Of a stretch of DNA of 64,000 nucleotides, positions 13,034 to 25,800 are shown piece by piece (position 1 is the first letter of the stretch; each line of letters opens with the position of its first letter). The position numbers and the translations under genes are program-made. The DNA is taken from the NCBI GenBank assembly GCA_022579005.1, contig MU401497.1:1-64000 (forward strand), written 5' to 3'. The stretch is from Poronia punctata. Taxonomy: Eukaryota > Ascomycota > Sordariomycetes > Xylariales > Xylariaceae. The notes beneath the pieces are model-generated. The model was given only the letters and a program-made list of their open reading frames with translations, made no database searches and was not told the origin of the DNA.

Positions 13034-13897
13034 AGTCCAATAAGGCTTCTTAAATAATAAAGTCTTTTAATTAAAATAAGGCTTGTTAGGTAAACAAGAC
13101 TTGTTAAGTAAATAAGACTTATTAGAGGTAGGCTTACTTTAAAGTTATTTTTAGCGTCTTTATTAGTTAGATTTACTAGATTTTTACATTTTAATTAGCT
13201 TATTTATTTTATTTTTAACTTGTATATACTTGCTATACTTACTTATATTTACCTTATAAGTTTAACTTAACTTAATTTAACTTAACTTAACTTAACTTAC
13301 TTATAACCTTTTTAAATAGCTTTAAAATTGTTTATATTTAAAAGCTTAGTTTTAATAGTCTTAATAGTTTTAGTAGTTTTAATAGTTTTAGTAATCTTAG
13401 TAGTTTTAATTTTAGTTTTAGTAGTTAATTAGCATTTAATTTAGCTAAAAAGCACTTATAAGATTTATATATACTATAAAAGCTAAAAAGTAACTTAAAT
13501 ATACTATATAAAGTTAAAGTAATTAAATATACCTTTATAGCTTTAGCAATAAGCTAAAAATAAGGCTATAGCTATTAGTATAGCCTTTAGTTAAAAATAA
13601 TAGTAATAGTAATAGTAATAGTAATATATAAAGTAATAAAGTTAAAATTTTTAAAATAGCTAAGTTAAGTTAAGTTAAGTTAAGTTAAATTAAGTTAAGT
13701 TAAGTTAAGTTAAGTTAAAAAAAAAGTACTTAAGTAAAAAAGTTATAATAAGTGCAAGTAAGTACATTCTTTTTTAATTAGTATAAAAAGTACTTAAAAG
13801 CTTAACAAGCCTTGTTTTTCTAACAAGTTTTGTTTTTCTAACAAGTCTTGTTGCCAGGCAAGTCTTACTGCCCTTGTAAAGTCCAACAAGCCTTGTT
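13034..13897. mobile_element. Quasi-palindromic (foldback or MITE-like) AT-rich element
   Basis: Both ends carry imperfect arrays of a unit of about 18 bp with the palindromic core AACAAGNCTTGTT: the left array at about 13040-13125 and the right at about 13803-13897. Inside these are inverted arms of a pentanucleotide repeat, (CTTAA)n at about 13262-13302 and (TTAAG)n at about 13661-13718, which are reverse complements. Next to them are loosely matching arms such as TACTTGCTATACTTACTTAT (from about 13225), similar to the reverse complement of about 13745-13767. The middle is AT-rich with no reading frame. This layout fits a non-autonomous foldback element or MITE that has been partly hypermutated. 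No clear target-site duplication was found, so the ends are approximate. Confidence 0.55.
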
Positions 13898-16050
13898 GCT
13901 ATATACATTTTCCCGCTACGGTAGGTAGAATATACACATCCGGTTGTAAGATTCTACAAGTATTATATACTAGGTATGGCCTTAGCAGTTATATGGTTCG
14001 GATGTATTAGGTAAGCAATACTATTCCCGTCCTTACCAGCATAGCCAACTACATAGTTTATCAGCGTGTACTAGGCACGCTAGGTTAGGAGGTACAAGCT
14101 ACAAGTACGTAAAGTTGCTGTGTAAAATAACAAGGTGGCTGTTCTGGCTGTCGTGGCTATTAAGTTTCAACTTGGAACATACGAGACACAAACAAATTCC
14201 CTAGCCAGCGCTTATTGTGCTCTTATTTTATTTTATTAGTAGCACCGCTTCCCCCAGCATACGCCCGCATATGCCCGCACACCGTACTGTGGTAGACATT
14301 ATGATATTCGTAATTGGTCTTCTGCAACTAGTCTGAGTCCCAAGGCGAGGCTTGGGTAGGTGGATAGCCAAAACGCCAGAACTTAGAAGGACGGGACACA
14401 TGCAGCTTGGCGTGTATCGGCCTTCTTATAATGGCCCAATCCGGCCATATCTTTGGGCCCGTTGTACCTAGGCACGACGACTATGTTAGTCTTATCTGCC
14501 GCTCCTACAGGCTACAAGTATGTTGTCACAACCGGTCGCCTGATAAGGTTATCCACTCCAAGTTACGAGTACTACACGTACAACAGTAGCAAACTGGATA
14601 TAATTACCAATCACCGCGTTTTATAATAACATACTACGAGTAGATAGAACTTGCACAGGTATACTCTCCTGTAGCTTTATACCTACGAGTATACGAATAT
14701 ACTACCCTATGGAAGCAGGTATCAGTCGGAATTGCTGTGGCCACCCAGTTCCTGTCTGGCTACCTAAGTGTCTGTCTATCTAGGAGTATCTAGACCACAC
14801 TTCTTTGTATCTAGGCAGCTAACCTAGGATGCTCGCTCCTTCTTTACCGTCGCGATCAATCTTTTCTTTTTGTTAGCTCGCTTCTTTGCTGAAGACTTGG
14901 ATCCTGCTTTGTCCTGTCTAATCAAGTGACCATCTATCTAGATTCTAGACTATCAGACTATCTACTCGTAGACCTGACTAGACGAGAGGTTTGCTGTCTG
15001 GGCATTTCTTCCATCCTTCTCCACCCCCCTAAGAACAGCATTCTGATTCCTGATACAGATCGTGCCCACCGGTATCTACGAATATGTACACAGCACAAGG
15101 TATCCAGCACTTATATTAATAGGCAACAGGAGAGTCGAGACTATCTACACTTTACCTACGTGTACATAAGGCGTCTAGTCTACTGCACGCACTGCATACA
15201 TGCAGTTAGTGTCTTAGCATTGCCACCTAAAGTCTCACTATCCATTCCACCTTTCCCACCACCCCTTGCCGGATCCTACCCCGTCCGCCTGTCATCACAT
15301 CGAGCGTCAAGTCCAGTGGGAAATGATTGGCAACGGTTGAGTGCTCGTCGTTCACCAGACTCCACTAGTGTTTATAGCATGCATCCTTTGTTCCCTGCTC
15401 CCTGTGTGCCTGTCCCAAGCTTCCGCACTGGCCCATCTTCCCCGCAGTTAGGGCCCTCTCTCAGCATCCACCTTAGCTCTCCTCCGCCCCCAGCGGATCC
15501 CAAGCGATCGATACAATCCCCCCCCGTTGGTTCCTTATATTTCATGTCTGATGCCCACGACAGCGTCATGTACTCGTACGTTGTGACGAGTTCCAGACTC
15601 TCCTTATACTTATCAGTTTATCAGGTATCTAGGGACTACGTCTGTATATTTCCACTTGAAGACGACGTAACAGAACTTTGAATCGGTCGTAACATAATAC
15701 AATATCTTCGCCTACATAGGTACATTGTCTACATCCACTCAGCGCTGGTGCAACCATTCTTTCTGCCCGCCTTGAGCCGTTGATCTGGGTCGACCATATA
15801 ACCATATCCCGGCATGAGTTGAAAGCGAGGGGTGTCCTGGTCTTGTCTAATCTCGACCATATCATACATGTTTCCCCTTTTCATATCTTCCGTCCCTGTA
15901 AAACTGCAACTTTCCCAACGCCACTGTTTACCGGTACCTTTGTCCTAACCTGGAGATCGAATGTTGAAAGAGTGAGGCGACATACAGCAGCCCAGAGAAA
16001 GACGAACCTAATAATCCTAATACTAATTCTCGTACGTGTGTCGTTGGACG
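13898..16050. other. Intergenic region upstream of pps1
   Basis: About 2.1 kb with no supported gene. A 251-codon open frame at 14926-15681 opens with GTG, has no domain and resembles low-complexity promoter DNA (Ser/Pro-rich, pyrimidine-rich). Copies of TACTCGTA or its complement lie at 14635, 14684, 14963 and 15571. The part nearest the gene is probably promoter and 5' untranslated region of pps1. Confidence 0.6.
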
Positions 16051-18355
16051 ATGGCGACCATCGCACTGCCCCGCCCAATTCCTTCGCACCGCTCTTCCTC
16101 GGGCATCATCGACCTTACGGCGCCAATCCCCCTCGACAATATTGATACGCCGCAGGCGACATGCCCTACGCCCGTCCCCAACAAGCATATTCCTGTGTGC
16201 CCAACCGGACCTGCCCCGGCCCAGGCACCTGATACCCCCCCACCCTCTCCGGGCCGCAAGGAGGCTGAAGACGACGACGGCGAGAGTCGTCGCCTGTCTT
16301 CGGTATTACACCCCCCTGACCGTTACCCGCAGCTGCGGTCCGGTGCTCATACCATCTTCACCATCGAGGCCGCCGATGTAGCTGCCGCCATCCACCAAAC
16401 GGCCACTCGGCCACTGCCCGACCCTTCGCTGGTATTCCCGTGGTTCCATGGCTTGCATCCCAACAACCACATTCAGCAGGGCTTCTTCATGCCCCAGAAG
16501 AAGAGGGCGGGGCGCAAGACCCCATGTTGTCTCCGCGGCCTCACAGTCGTCAAAGCCGACGGCAATCTCAGCCAGTCTCGTTTAAAGGGTGCCATAGCTC
16601 CCCACGAATTCCTACAGCAGGGCACAGACGGCGACTTTGTCGAGATGGACCCCAAGGAAGGCTTTTGCGTAAGGAATTTTCACATACAGCCCGCCAAGAC
16701 AGCTGTCACATCCGACATCATTGTCTACGGCGAGGAGGCCGCCGTGATAAGAAGGGTTGCTTGGAAGGCCGCCTCGGCCCAGGCCAAGTGGCGCGAGAAG
16801 AACCGGGCACAAGGATACACGGTGCCTAACTACAACACTTTCATCTGCGTGGCGCCCTTCCGGCAGTTCGAGAAGAGGTATGGCGATATCGTCGCCGTCA
16901 ACTCGGCCGGATTGCTCACGGGCGCGGTCCTGGACTTCTATCACCAAGAGAGAATGGAGATGTATGCGATGACCAAGGCATCCGAGATCTCCAGGAACGT
17001 GTGGCTGGGCCCTTCTCTAGAGTCGGGCAGCGAAGAGGAGAAGCGATATGACATCATGATCGAGTGTAGCGATGTCGGCCGGCTCGATCCTGCCGCATTG
17101 CAAAGAATCGCCGAGAGCCGTCAGTACGATACGACACGTTTTGACCTAGACTTCCCCTCCTCCGGCAGCATCCCCCCGCCGACTTGGTCGCACGCCGAGG
17201 CGGACGGGATACTGGAGACCTGTAAGTGGATCTGGCATCTTGCCAACGGCACTCTGCCTCCAGACACGGGCGCCACGGACGCCACGGACGCCGACGGCGA
17301 TGCCCCCATGACGGACGCGGGCCGAGGTGACCTCCAGCCGCGGCGGATTCTCATCCATTGCGCTGATGGCTACACCGAGACCACGATGCTAGCGATTGCT
17401 TATTTCAGCTACAGCACCGGCCGGCCTGTCGCTGACGCCTGGCTGGACCTGCACACCGTGATGAAGCGTAATTTCTTCGCTTATCCTTCTGACGTGTCTC
17501 TACTGGCGTCCATCGCTCCGCGCCTTCTCCGCGAGTCGCCCCTCTGCGTCGACAAGGACCTGTCCGAGATCACCGCCATGGTTCAAGCCAAGCCCAAGTG
17601 GTTCGCATCATTGGACGGTTCGTTACCAAGCCGCGTGCTGGACTACATGTACTTGGGCAACCTTGGCCACGCGAATAACCCTGATTTGCTGAGGGCGCTA
17701 GGCATCACCCAGATCCTCAGCGTCGGCGAGACGGCCATGTGGAGGGACGGCGAGTTGGACAAGTGGGGGCGGGACAATGTCCTGGTAATCCAGGGGGTAC
17801 AAGACAACGGGATAGACCCACTGACTGACGAGTTTGAAAAGTGTTTAGAGTTTATTGGTAGGTCCAAACCCCCGTCTTTTTGTTTCCCGCCTCGTGCCCA
17901 AAGGGCTGCCCCCCTACCGCTTCCCTCGGGCCTTGGTGGACCTCGGTGGGCCGCCAGCCAACTATAATGGGCCATTTTGTTTTGTCTCGACGAGTCTGAG
18001 AACTAATCATGGAAAAACGATAGACCGCGGCCGTAAAAATGGAACAGCAACCTTGGTCCACTGCCGAGTGGGCGTCTCCCGCAGCGCCACCATCTGCATC
18101 GCCGAAGTGATGCGGTCGCTCAACATGTCCTTTCCACGAGCATACTGTTTCGTGCGGGCCCGCAGGTTGAACGTCATCATCCAACCCCACCTCAGATTCG
18201 CCTATGAACTCCTGAAGTGGGAGGAACTTCTCCAAGCATCGCGTCAACGGGACCGTTCCAATCCCCTGTCGGAATTCGAGAGAGCCGGCCGCGAGCTAGA
18301 ATGGGGCGAGATTTCCAGGGAGATTGCCCTAATGAACCAGCCTTATGCTAGATAG
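16051..18355 (+). CDS. pps1: Dual-specificity protein phosphatase, Pps1-like
   Basis: Two exons, 16051-17857 and 18024-18355, encode 712 residues. The 166-bp intron has donor GTAGGT, an ACTAAT branch-like site and acceptor GATAG; joining restores the frame as EFIDRGRKNGTATLVHC. The C-terminal domain carries the active dual-specificity phosphatase signature HCRVGVSRSAT with the catalytic Cys at about residue 616. An earlier phosphatase-like segment has HCADGYTETT around Cys437, where the usual Arg of HCxxGxxR is Glu, so it is probably inactive. This two-domain layout matches the Pps1 family, whose yeast member dephosphorylates Tyr and Ser/Thr and is linked to S-phase control. The first 100 residues are Pro/Ser-rich and likely disordered. 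The start is the first in-frame ATG. Convergent with atg18. Confidence 0.9.
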
Positions 18356-20003
18356 TTGCGTCTAGTCTCCGAGGTCTAGAAGACGAGAAGATAAAGCGCG
18401 GCCCGATGGGTGACTGGCTCGGCGGTCTCGATTGCCCGAGATGTAGCCTAATTCGTCAGACTTTGTTCATCGAATACGCCCCTACCAAACCGGAAGGTTG
18501 AGGCGGCTGTAATTCTCGACAAGGCCATGACCATTCTTCTCTACAGATGGGAGATAGGGCAAACCGATACTAGTCGAATTTGCTCGTCTATGTGGATTGG
18601 GTGTCACCCTCTCTACCCTTGGAACGAACGGGCGCGAGAAAAAGAAGAAACGAGGTGATTTACGACGGCACGCCTTTATGACACAAAGGGCGCATGTTTT
18701 CTTCCTTTCTTTTTCTTTGGAAAAATGCCACAAGATACCCACCCCAGGTTGTCGTTCTGGTTGATGGGTAAGCGTTTTTGTCGGGTCCAGGTAGGAGATG
18801 AGTTGACAATTTTTTTGGATTGCATTTGGAGTCTTTATTCGTTGTCTGTTGACGAGTAGCGAAACTGGAACTGGACCTGGAAATATGAAAATGTCCGTTG
18901 GAGTATTGTTGTTGTTGTTTTTGGACTAGGACTGGGATTAGGGCTTCGGGCATAAGTTTGATTGCATTACCCCTTTTCTTTTCCAATCAAAAGGGGCATA
19001 AGCTATTTGGCATTTATGAAGGCATGCCCGTTCTGGTTTCATTTTTCTTTGTGCTTCTTTTCCTCCTTTATTTTCGGGTCATCCATGTGTGTTTATACAT
19101 ATCTCAGGTTTTCGCATGTTTCTTGGCAGATAGCTCTCTTGAGAGCTGTCAATCCTCGATGGAGGCGGGATACGATTTGGACTGTGTTAGCTGCGACACG
19201 CCTTTACATCCTAGTCTATGCTTCTCTAACCTGGCAGTTAGAAGATACAGCAATCCCAATATACAAATGTATATGTCCAACTTTAATTGCACAGGTGATT
19301 CTATTGGCCAAGTCAGATCGCGTGTGAGGCGATCCCTATCAACAACATACATGTGTAGTTCGTAGATGGGTATACCTGGTAGTACTTACCCAACTTACAG
19401 AAGGTAGGTATATACTGGATATCTCACACATTAGGTACTGTAAGTACTGATTGATCATTACGTACCTACTTTGACAATATCCAACAGGTAGTGGATGGCC
19501 AAGACCGCGAGCGCGGCGACAAGACCAGCTCTCCTAATCTCCCGGCCCCTTCGGATTAACGACTACACACCAACTCGCTATAGGAGAAGAAAGCCCCGAA
19601 GAAAATTGGACAGATCCATATATAATGACCCGAATGAGGTATACCGTAAAACGCCCAACGCTGATGCTCGACTTGTTCCAGAACCGCGCCAAAAAAATAA
19701 AAATTTAGGAAGATCGAGCCGCATCTCCAGGTATCACCATGCTGGCCCTCGAACTTTGAAAGAAAAAAAACCCCCCCCCCCCGAAAAGTAGCACAGGCAG
19801 CCGCTTCCTACAGCTTGACCCAGTATGAATGCCCATAGTAACCGACGCAGAGCCCCCCAGAGATTATCGGGTAAGTTATCGCGCGAGGTTACCGGGTTCA
19901 ACCACTACCCTACAACCCCAACCATTTGGGAGCTGTCTCCTCGCTGTTGGGGGAATGTGACGGAAACGCAGACTTTGGCGACATGAATATCAACAGCGTT
20001 AAT
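18356..20003. other. Intergenic region between convergent pps1 and atg18
   Basis: About 1.6 kb holding the 3' ends of both neighbours. No gene is supported. A 98-codon frame at 19495-19791 is Arg/Lys-rich and runs through a homopolymer (A8 then C12, 19763-19782), so I do not call it. Confidence 0.6.
19763..19782 (+). repeat. Homopolymer tract A8C12
   Basis: Eight A followed by twelve C. Such runs are unstable and prone to sequencing error. Confidence 0.85.
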
Positions 20004-21540
20004 CTAGGCTTCGTAGTTGGAGGCGTCTAGCTTATCGTTGCTGTCAAGAACTCTAGACATCGGTGGTTAGCCCGCTTGCTTCTTAGATGGGACAAAAGCA
20101 CATACGAAAACCTCTTGACCAAGTACCCTTCACCGCCGTTCTCCATATCAATGTTGAAAACATAGAAGCCGCCGTCACTAGTAACGACCATGACCTGAGG
20201 ACTGCTGCTGCTCATGGCCACAACGCTGCGAAGCTGTTGGTTATTATTCATGGCACCCTGGCGCGCCGGCGCCGAGCTTTTCGGGATCTTGATGTACGCA
20301 AAGTCGCGCAAAGGCTCCCACATCTCGGTTACGGTCTGGGGTAAATAATTGCCGACAACCCCGGCGACACTGCGGCCCATGATCTGGGAAGACCGGCGCA
20401 GCATGCTACTGAATGACCCACTCTGCTTCCTATTCGCAGTCGGGTTATTGGTCGCCGCCGGGGTGGCTAGGTCGGCTAGGTCGCTGCGGGGCGAGCCACT
20501 ATTAGGAGATTCCGTCCCACTGTCGAAGCTGCGGCCCCGAGACCACCGATCGGCCCGAGGAGAACCTGGTGAATAGACCTCCGACGCAGTGCTGCCGGGG
20601 TTTGGTCCGGGTTGTTGGAGGCGGAAGATATGTACCGTGTCGGAAGTCGACGATACGCAGAGAAGGGAGCTGGCCATGTTGAAAGACATGCTGTAAATGG
20701 TGCTAGGATAGGTGCCGCGGCGGAACTGGAATAGCTTCTGGCCCTTGGGCACGGAGAAGACTCGGATGATGGTGCCCGTCTCGCTGGCAGTGGCCAACAA
20801 GGTCCCTTCGTTGTTCAACGCGATACACGACAATGGGGAACGGTGGGCTTCGATGACGTTGACGGCCTTGAGGGTCACTGTATCGAATATGAGCACGTCG
20901 CCAGATGTGACAGGTGCGTAGAGGGAGGCCGGGGGCGCGTGTTGCGGCCGCTTCTCCAGCGAATCGTCGCGCGGCTTCGGTAGGGGGTAAGCGAGATAGC
21001 AGTTCTCGGACGAAGGTGAGAGCGCACATATGGCACCGGGGTTAGGCGAGGTGTCGATGCGCTGTAGGTTGGACATGTTGGCAATGTCATATAGGTACAT
21101 GCTGTCCTCGAGGACAACACACAGCCGTTTCCGGTTCAAGCGAACGGCCAGAACGGCCGAGGGGAAGCTCAGCTCGCAGATGACGGATCCTCGTTTCGTG
21201 TTCTGGATAATCAAGTGCCGAGGCGAGTGGACTAAGGCTACCAGGGAGGTAGAAAAGAGCATCTCGATAAGAGCAATGTTGCCCTCATCGCTGCTGAAGA
21301 TTTTGGAGAAGGGCTCGGTATGGTAGATACGAAAACCCTTGGAGGTACCTTGCCAGGGTTAGGACTATCATCTATCAAATATCATGTATCTTTCTTTGGG
21401 CGTCTGTCTGTCTTGTATAGAGACGCACAAACGATCGGTAGCGCCATGAGATGGGAACTAGGAAAGGTATGGCACATACCAACAGCCAAACAACTATGGT
21501 CCTGGTTGAAGGTGATGAAGTTAAGTGCGGTATTAGCCAT
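20004..21540 (-). CDS. atg18: Autophagy-related protein 18 (PROPPIN WD40 protein)
   Basis: Three exons on the minus strand, 21540-21480, 21348-20106 and 20052-20004, encode 450 residues; introns are 131 bp and 53 bp. The protein starts [20 protein letters not shown] and the first join gives [14 protein letters not shown], typical of Atg18. The PROPPIN phosphoinositide-binding motif FRRG lies at residues 229-232 in a seven-bladed WD40-like propeller, with [10 protein letters not shown] and a Ser/Pro-rich loop nearby. The last exon gives the short tail ending DASNYEA. Atg18 binds PI3P and PI(3,5)P2, works with Atg2 in phagophore expansion, and acts in vacuole morphology. The join of the small last exon rests on frame and family resemblance. 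Divergent from ppm2. Confidence 0.93.
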
Positions 21541-22868
21541 GGCTGCGCAGACACTACAAATCCTACGAGGTCTTGCTCAGAGATGGATAACTTTTTGTTA
21601 CGCGACAAAGGTTACAGACGATGTACCCGAGACTTGGTACGCTGACGATGAGTCGGGAACTGCAATTGAGACTGAAATTGGAGTAGAGCTTGATTATGTT
21701 GGTATTTTGGGGCGAACCTCTGCCGGTGGGCGTCTTCTCAGCTGTGCTTGCCGAGGGGTAATTCTAGCAGCTTGCTGTATCCTGCCGCTGTCGCAAGCCA
21801 GAGGAGAGAAAGACTTTAACAACAGCGGCGCATTTGCTAACAGAGAAGCTAGAAAGGCGCTTTATCAATCAAGGTGTTGTTTGCAGTGAGATAGTCAAGG
21901 AGAATCAAGAGTGGTAGGACCACTAGGAGACAGGCAAAGGCAGGTGAAGGACGAGGGAGAAGTGAAGGTTTCAAACATCAAACGTGACCTACCTACCTGC
22001 AAGTGGACTAGTGTAGGTAAGCTCTATCTAACCTAAGTCTAGACTAGTGTCTACCAATTACCAAGCGCATGCCCTATTAGGCTTAGCGTCATTCATACTT
22101 CTTAGCTCGGCAGCCAAACTCCTACGGGTACTCGTAGTACGCATATTACAGTATTTATATTCTATATCCCACTTGAATTTACGTGTACCTACGCGTTACT
22201 GACAAACTCATGCAAGTAATTTAGTGATTGAGGGGCAGGGCAGCGGGGTAAAGGTTTTTCTGAAAATATATAGAATTGCAAACAAATACGAGTATGCACG
22301 TGGAAAACACTAATCTTAATATGTCTCTAAATTTAAAATAATACCTAGCTACCGTGCTATATGCACATACAGCATATTCTAAACCAAACCACTATCCAAG
22401 CAAGTTTTTATCCCATCACCCATTTTGTATACCTATGGATGACCGCTACCTACTCGTACCACTTACCCATTATCTGGGATAGATGAGATTACAAGAGCTA
22501 TAACAAGGTCCAATTCCGGACTATCAGGCTAGGATCATCTGTATAAGGCACATACTCTGGTATCCGGCCGGTTGTCTGAGCTTTTTTCTTATCAAGTGTA
22601 TGTGTGGCGCTCCTGGATAGTGGAAGCATTTCCAGGTATTTTACCTGGTCTAGGGGTAGGAGAGATCATATTCCTGGGGGTTCCAAGGGCAAGACTCCCC
22701 ACTGCCCTTGGTGCAGGCCTTAACCCACCCCCCTTATGGTTACTTCAACTTACTGTCTCTCGTTGCTAGTGGAGACGATATATCAGGATTGTTGGACCCT
22801 TGATTGATATTCCAAAAGTCTTGACTCGTCGAGGCCCGAGGTCTGGTCGTTTTCCCATCCGGCCCGCC
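21541..22868. other. Divergent promoter region between atg18 and ppm2
   Basis: About 1.3 kb without a supported gene. TACTCGTA copies lie at 22129 and 22451. It should contain promoters for both flanking genes; I see no element that I can name with confidence. Confidence 0.55.
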
Positions 22869-25800
22869 ATGGAAATGGATACATCACCGCCCAACGTCAA
22901 GCCTAAGCGAGGGCCGCGAGTGCCGCGAGGGGCAGTTCGTACGACGAAGGAACGGGCACAGGACGAGCTAGTAATGCAGACAAACAGTAGTAGCATCGTG
23001 TCTAAACGAAGTGTAGAACGCATATACTACCCGAATGAACCACACTTCTTCCGCTACTTTGTGAGAAAGTTCATGCGCCGCGCTCCCCTGATCAACAGGG
23101 GTTATCACCTCCGCCTGCATGTCATCGACCTTGCCGTCCGCCGTTTCCTCGAGCGCCCCAGCGATAAGACCAAAGTAGTTGTCAACCTGGGCTGTGGGAG
23201 GTAAGTGCCTCTCATTGACCAACCCAGCCTCGCGTTCCGCGTTCCGCGTTCCGCGTTCCGCGTTCCCCGTTCCCCCCTCGTCAGACATGCCGTTTTTTCT
23301 GACCGTGAGGGCGGTGTCCCTATCCCTAGTGACGTGCTTCCTTGGCAATGTATGGCCCGGTATCCCGATGCTTGTCGTCGGGTCAAGTTTGTCGACATAG
23401 ACTTCCCTGACCTAATGTCTAAGAAGCGTACCATTGTCTTGGATACGCCCGAGCTCCGCTCTGTTTTTGAGCCCCTCGACACTGCAGCGGGGGAGCATGT
23501 CCTGCTAGACAGCGAACTGTATTGCCAGATCGGTTGTGACTTGCGCAACACGGTCGATCTCGAGAAGTCTCTGTCCATCGTGCTAGATGGCAGTGATTGC
23601 ATCTTCATGTTTGTCGCTGAAGTTTCCATCACCTATATGGAGGTAAGGCCCCCGGCATCATGCATGTGCCCGACCCCGTCCTGCTGCTCTGCTGACGCGT
23701 GGTGAACCGGATGTCTAGACCCAAGGGGCTGACGGGGTAATTAAATGGGCCAATTCTCTCGGCCAAGGTAGGCAATCCCAACCCTCGACCTTGCATAAGA
23801 AATCGAAATGGAACTGATGACCATTGACGACCGCCAGCCGAATTTTGCTTGCTAGAGCAAATACTGCCCGACGGCCCGCATCATCCATTCGCGAAGACGA
23901 TGCTGAGCCACTTTGACAAGTTGAAGACACCGCTAAAATCCGTCTTCGAATATGCAGACCTGGAAGCCCAACGCCGACGCTTTTCCCGCCTAGGTTGGTC
24001 CGAAATCGAAGCCGACAGTCTTTGGCAGATATGGAACGACGACAAGTGGATTTCCGAGTCCGACAGACGGATACTTGACGAGATCGAGCCCTTTGACGAA
24101 TGGGAAGAGTTTGCCCTATTTTCTAGCCACTACTGCGTCGTCATGGCTAGGAATGTGAATGGCCCGACCGTCCAAGACCAGGACCGCAGCACTGCTGCTG
24201 CAGTTCAAGCCCACCCACGGGTCCAGGACCCCCATAGACTGGGATTCCACGCTTACTCCAGCACCAAGGGGAAGCGACGCTTCGGAGCTGCGATGAAATT
24301 GTGGGATGCCCTGGGACAGGATGCCGTCGCCGACACTTTCGGCATCGGAGCAAACAACCGCCCCAGATCGTGCGACTTATATGTTACGCACCCGCCGCTT
24401 TCCAAGGTCACATTGCCGACTTTGGGCCCTGGAAACCGAGTCTGCCACACCGTCGTTGATCTAGGCCATTCCGGCAGTCTTCTGGTCGGCGGGAGAGGGT
24501 CCCCGACCACGGCCCTACGTGATTGCTGGCATTTCAGCACGGAATCGAACAAGTGGTCACCCGCCGAGGACCTGCCGGTTCCACTATACCGCCACGCCAC
24601 GACGCGCCTGGGGCGGTCGAACATGGCACTCCTACTTGGTGGTAAGAGCGATGCTTGCAATATCTTTTCCGGATGTCTTCTATACAGGCCGGGCTCGGGT
24701 TGGACCAAGTGCCTTGTCTCCGGGACGTCGTATCGACCGGTTTTTGGCGCCACGCTCGTTAGTTTCCAAGACCATCATGCCAGCTCCGAGTCTGCCAACG
24801 TACAGTTCGCGGGCATCTTAGCGGGCGGTTTGTCGGCAGACGGCACCGTCTCGCGCCATCCCTTCCGCTGGAGCCTCACAATACCGGAACACGGCGAACC
24901 AATTCTTGCTTTGGAGCCCATGCCAACCTCGCAGGTTATCGATGACCTGGTCTGTAGGTTTGGCGCGCACTGTCTTCCGCTCCGAGATACCCGTTTCGTC
25001 ATCTTGGGCGGCATCAAGCACGACGGTCTCGTTCCTCAGGCAGATGAACTCCTCGTAATCGACGTTGCGGACACGAGAGTGGAAGTCCTCACACAAACTC
25101 CTCTCGTGAAATCTGATGACTTGTCGCATATTCCTCGGCCTGTTCTAGTTGGTATCTCTGCATCTCTGATCAACGGTAGTCAGCTCATAGTGATGGGTGG
25201 AGGGGCAACGGTATGTATGAACTTGTATCCGAGAATGACTCCCTTGGCGAAGGTTCCCCCCCTACTCCATATCCTCCTCGTGTAACTGCCAGGGGGAGCT
25301 TCCCCCAAATACTTAGGTACTTACCAGCTCTCTATTAACAGTGTTTCTCCATGGGGACGACGTGGAACGAAGGCTCCTACATTATAGACCTAGCATCCGT
25401 CACAGGGAGCTTACCCTCATCTAAATCCTTGAGCTCACTTCATTTTGAGAGATCGGTGGAGATCATAGACTTTCCCACAACGTCTAACAAGACAAAAGAG
25501 AACGGCGCGGAATCTTCACAGGCCACCGTCACCATGATACCAAGGGTTCGCGTCGAAAGCTCAAAGGTATTTGAAGAGATCGTCCAAGCCGGCAAACCCG
25601 TCATCATCCAAGGCAGCCATTTAGGCGCCTGCATCCAGAAGTGGACCGCGACGTATCTGAACGCTACCGTCGGCCCGGAAAAGAAAGTCAGTGTTAACCC
25701 CTTCGCCGCTCACGCATCATCTCAATGAAACGTTGATATAGGTCGTCGTCCATGAAGCCACAACTTCAGCAATGGATTTCAACGCCAAGAATTTCCGCTA

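Noticed and set aside
14926..15681. 251-codon open frame upstream of pps1
   Set aside because: It opens with GTG, not ATG, has a low-complexity Ser/Pro-rich translation with no domain, and lies in pyrimidine-rich promoter-like DNA.
19495..19791. 98-codon frame between pps1 and atg18
   Set aside because: Very Arg/Lys-rich, no domain, and its end runs through an A8C12 homopolymer. It is more likely a chance frame.
23105..23632. 175-codon minus-strand frame with a repeated ERGTRNA peptide
   Set aside because: It is the antisense of ppm2 exons 1-2, and the peptide repeat only reflects the intronic GCGTTCC minisatellite.
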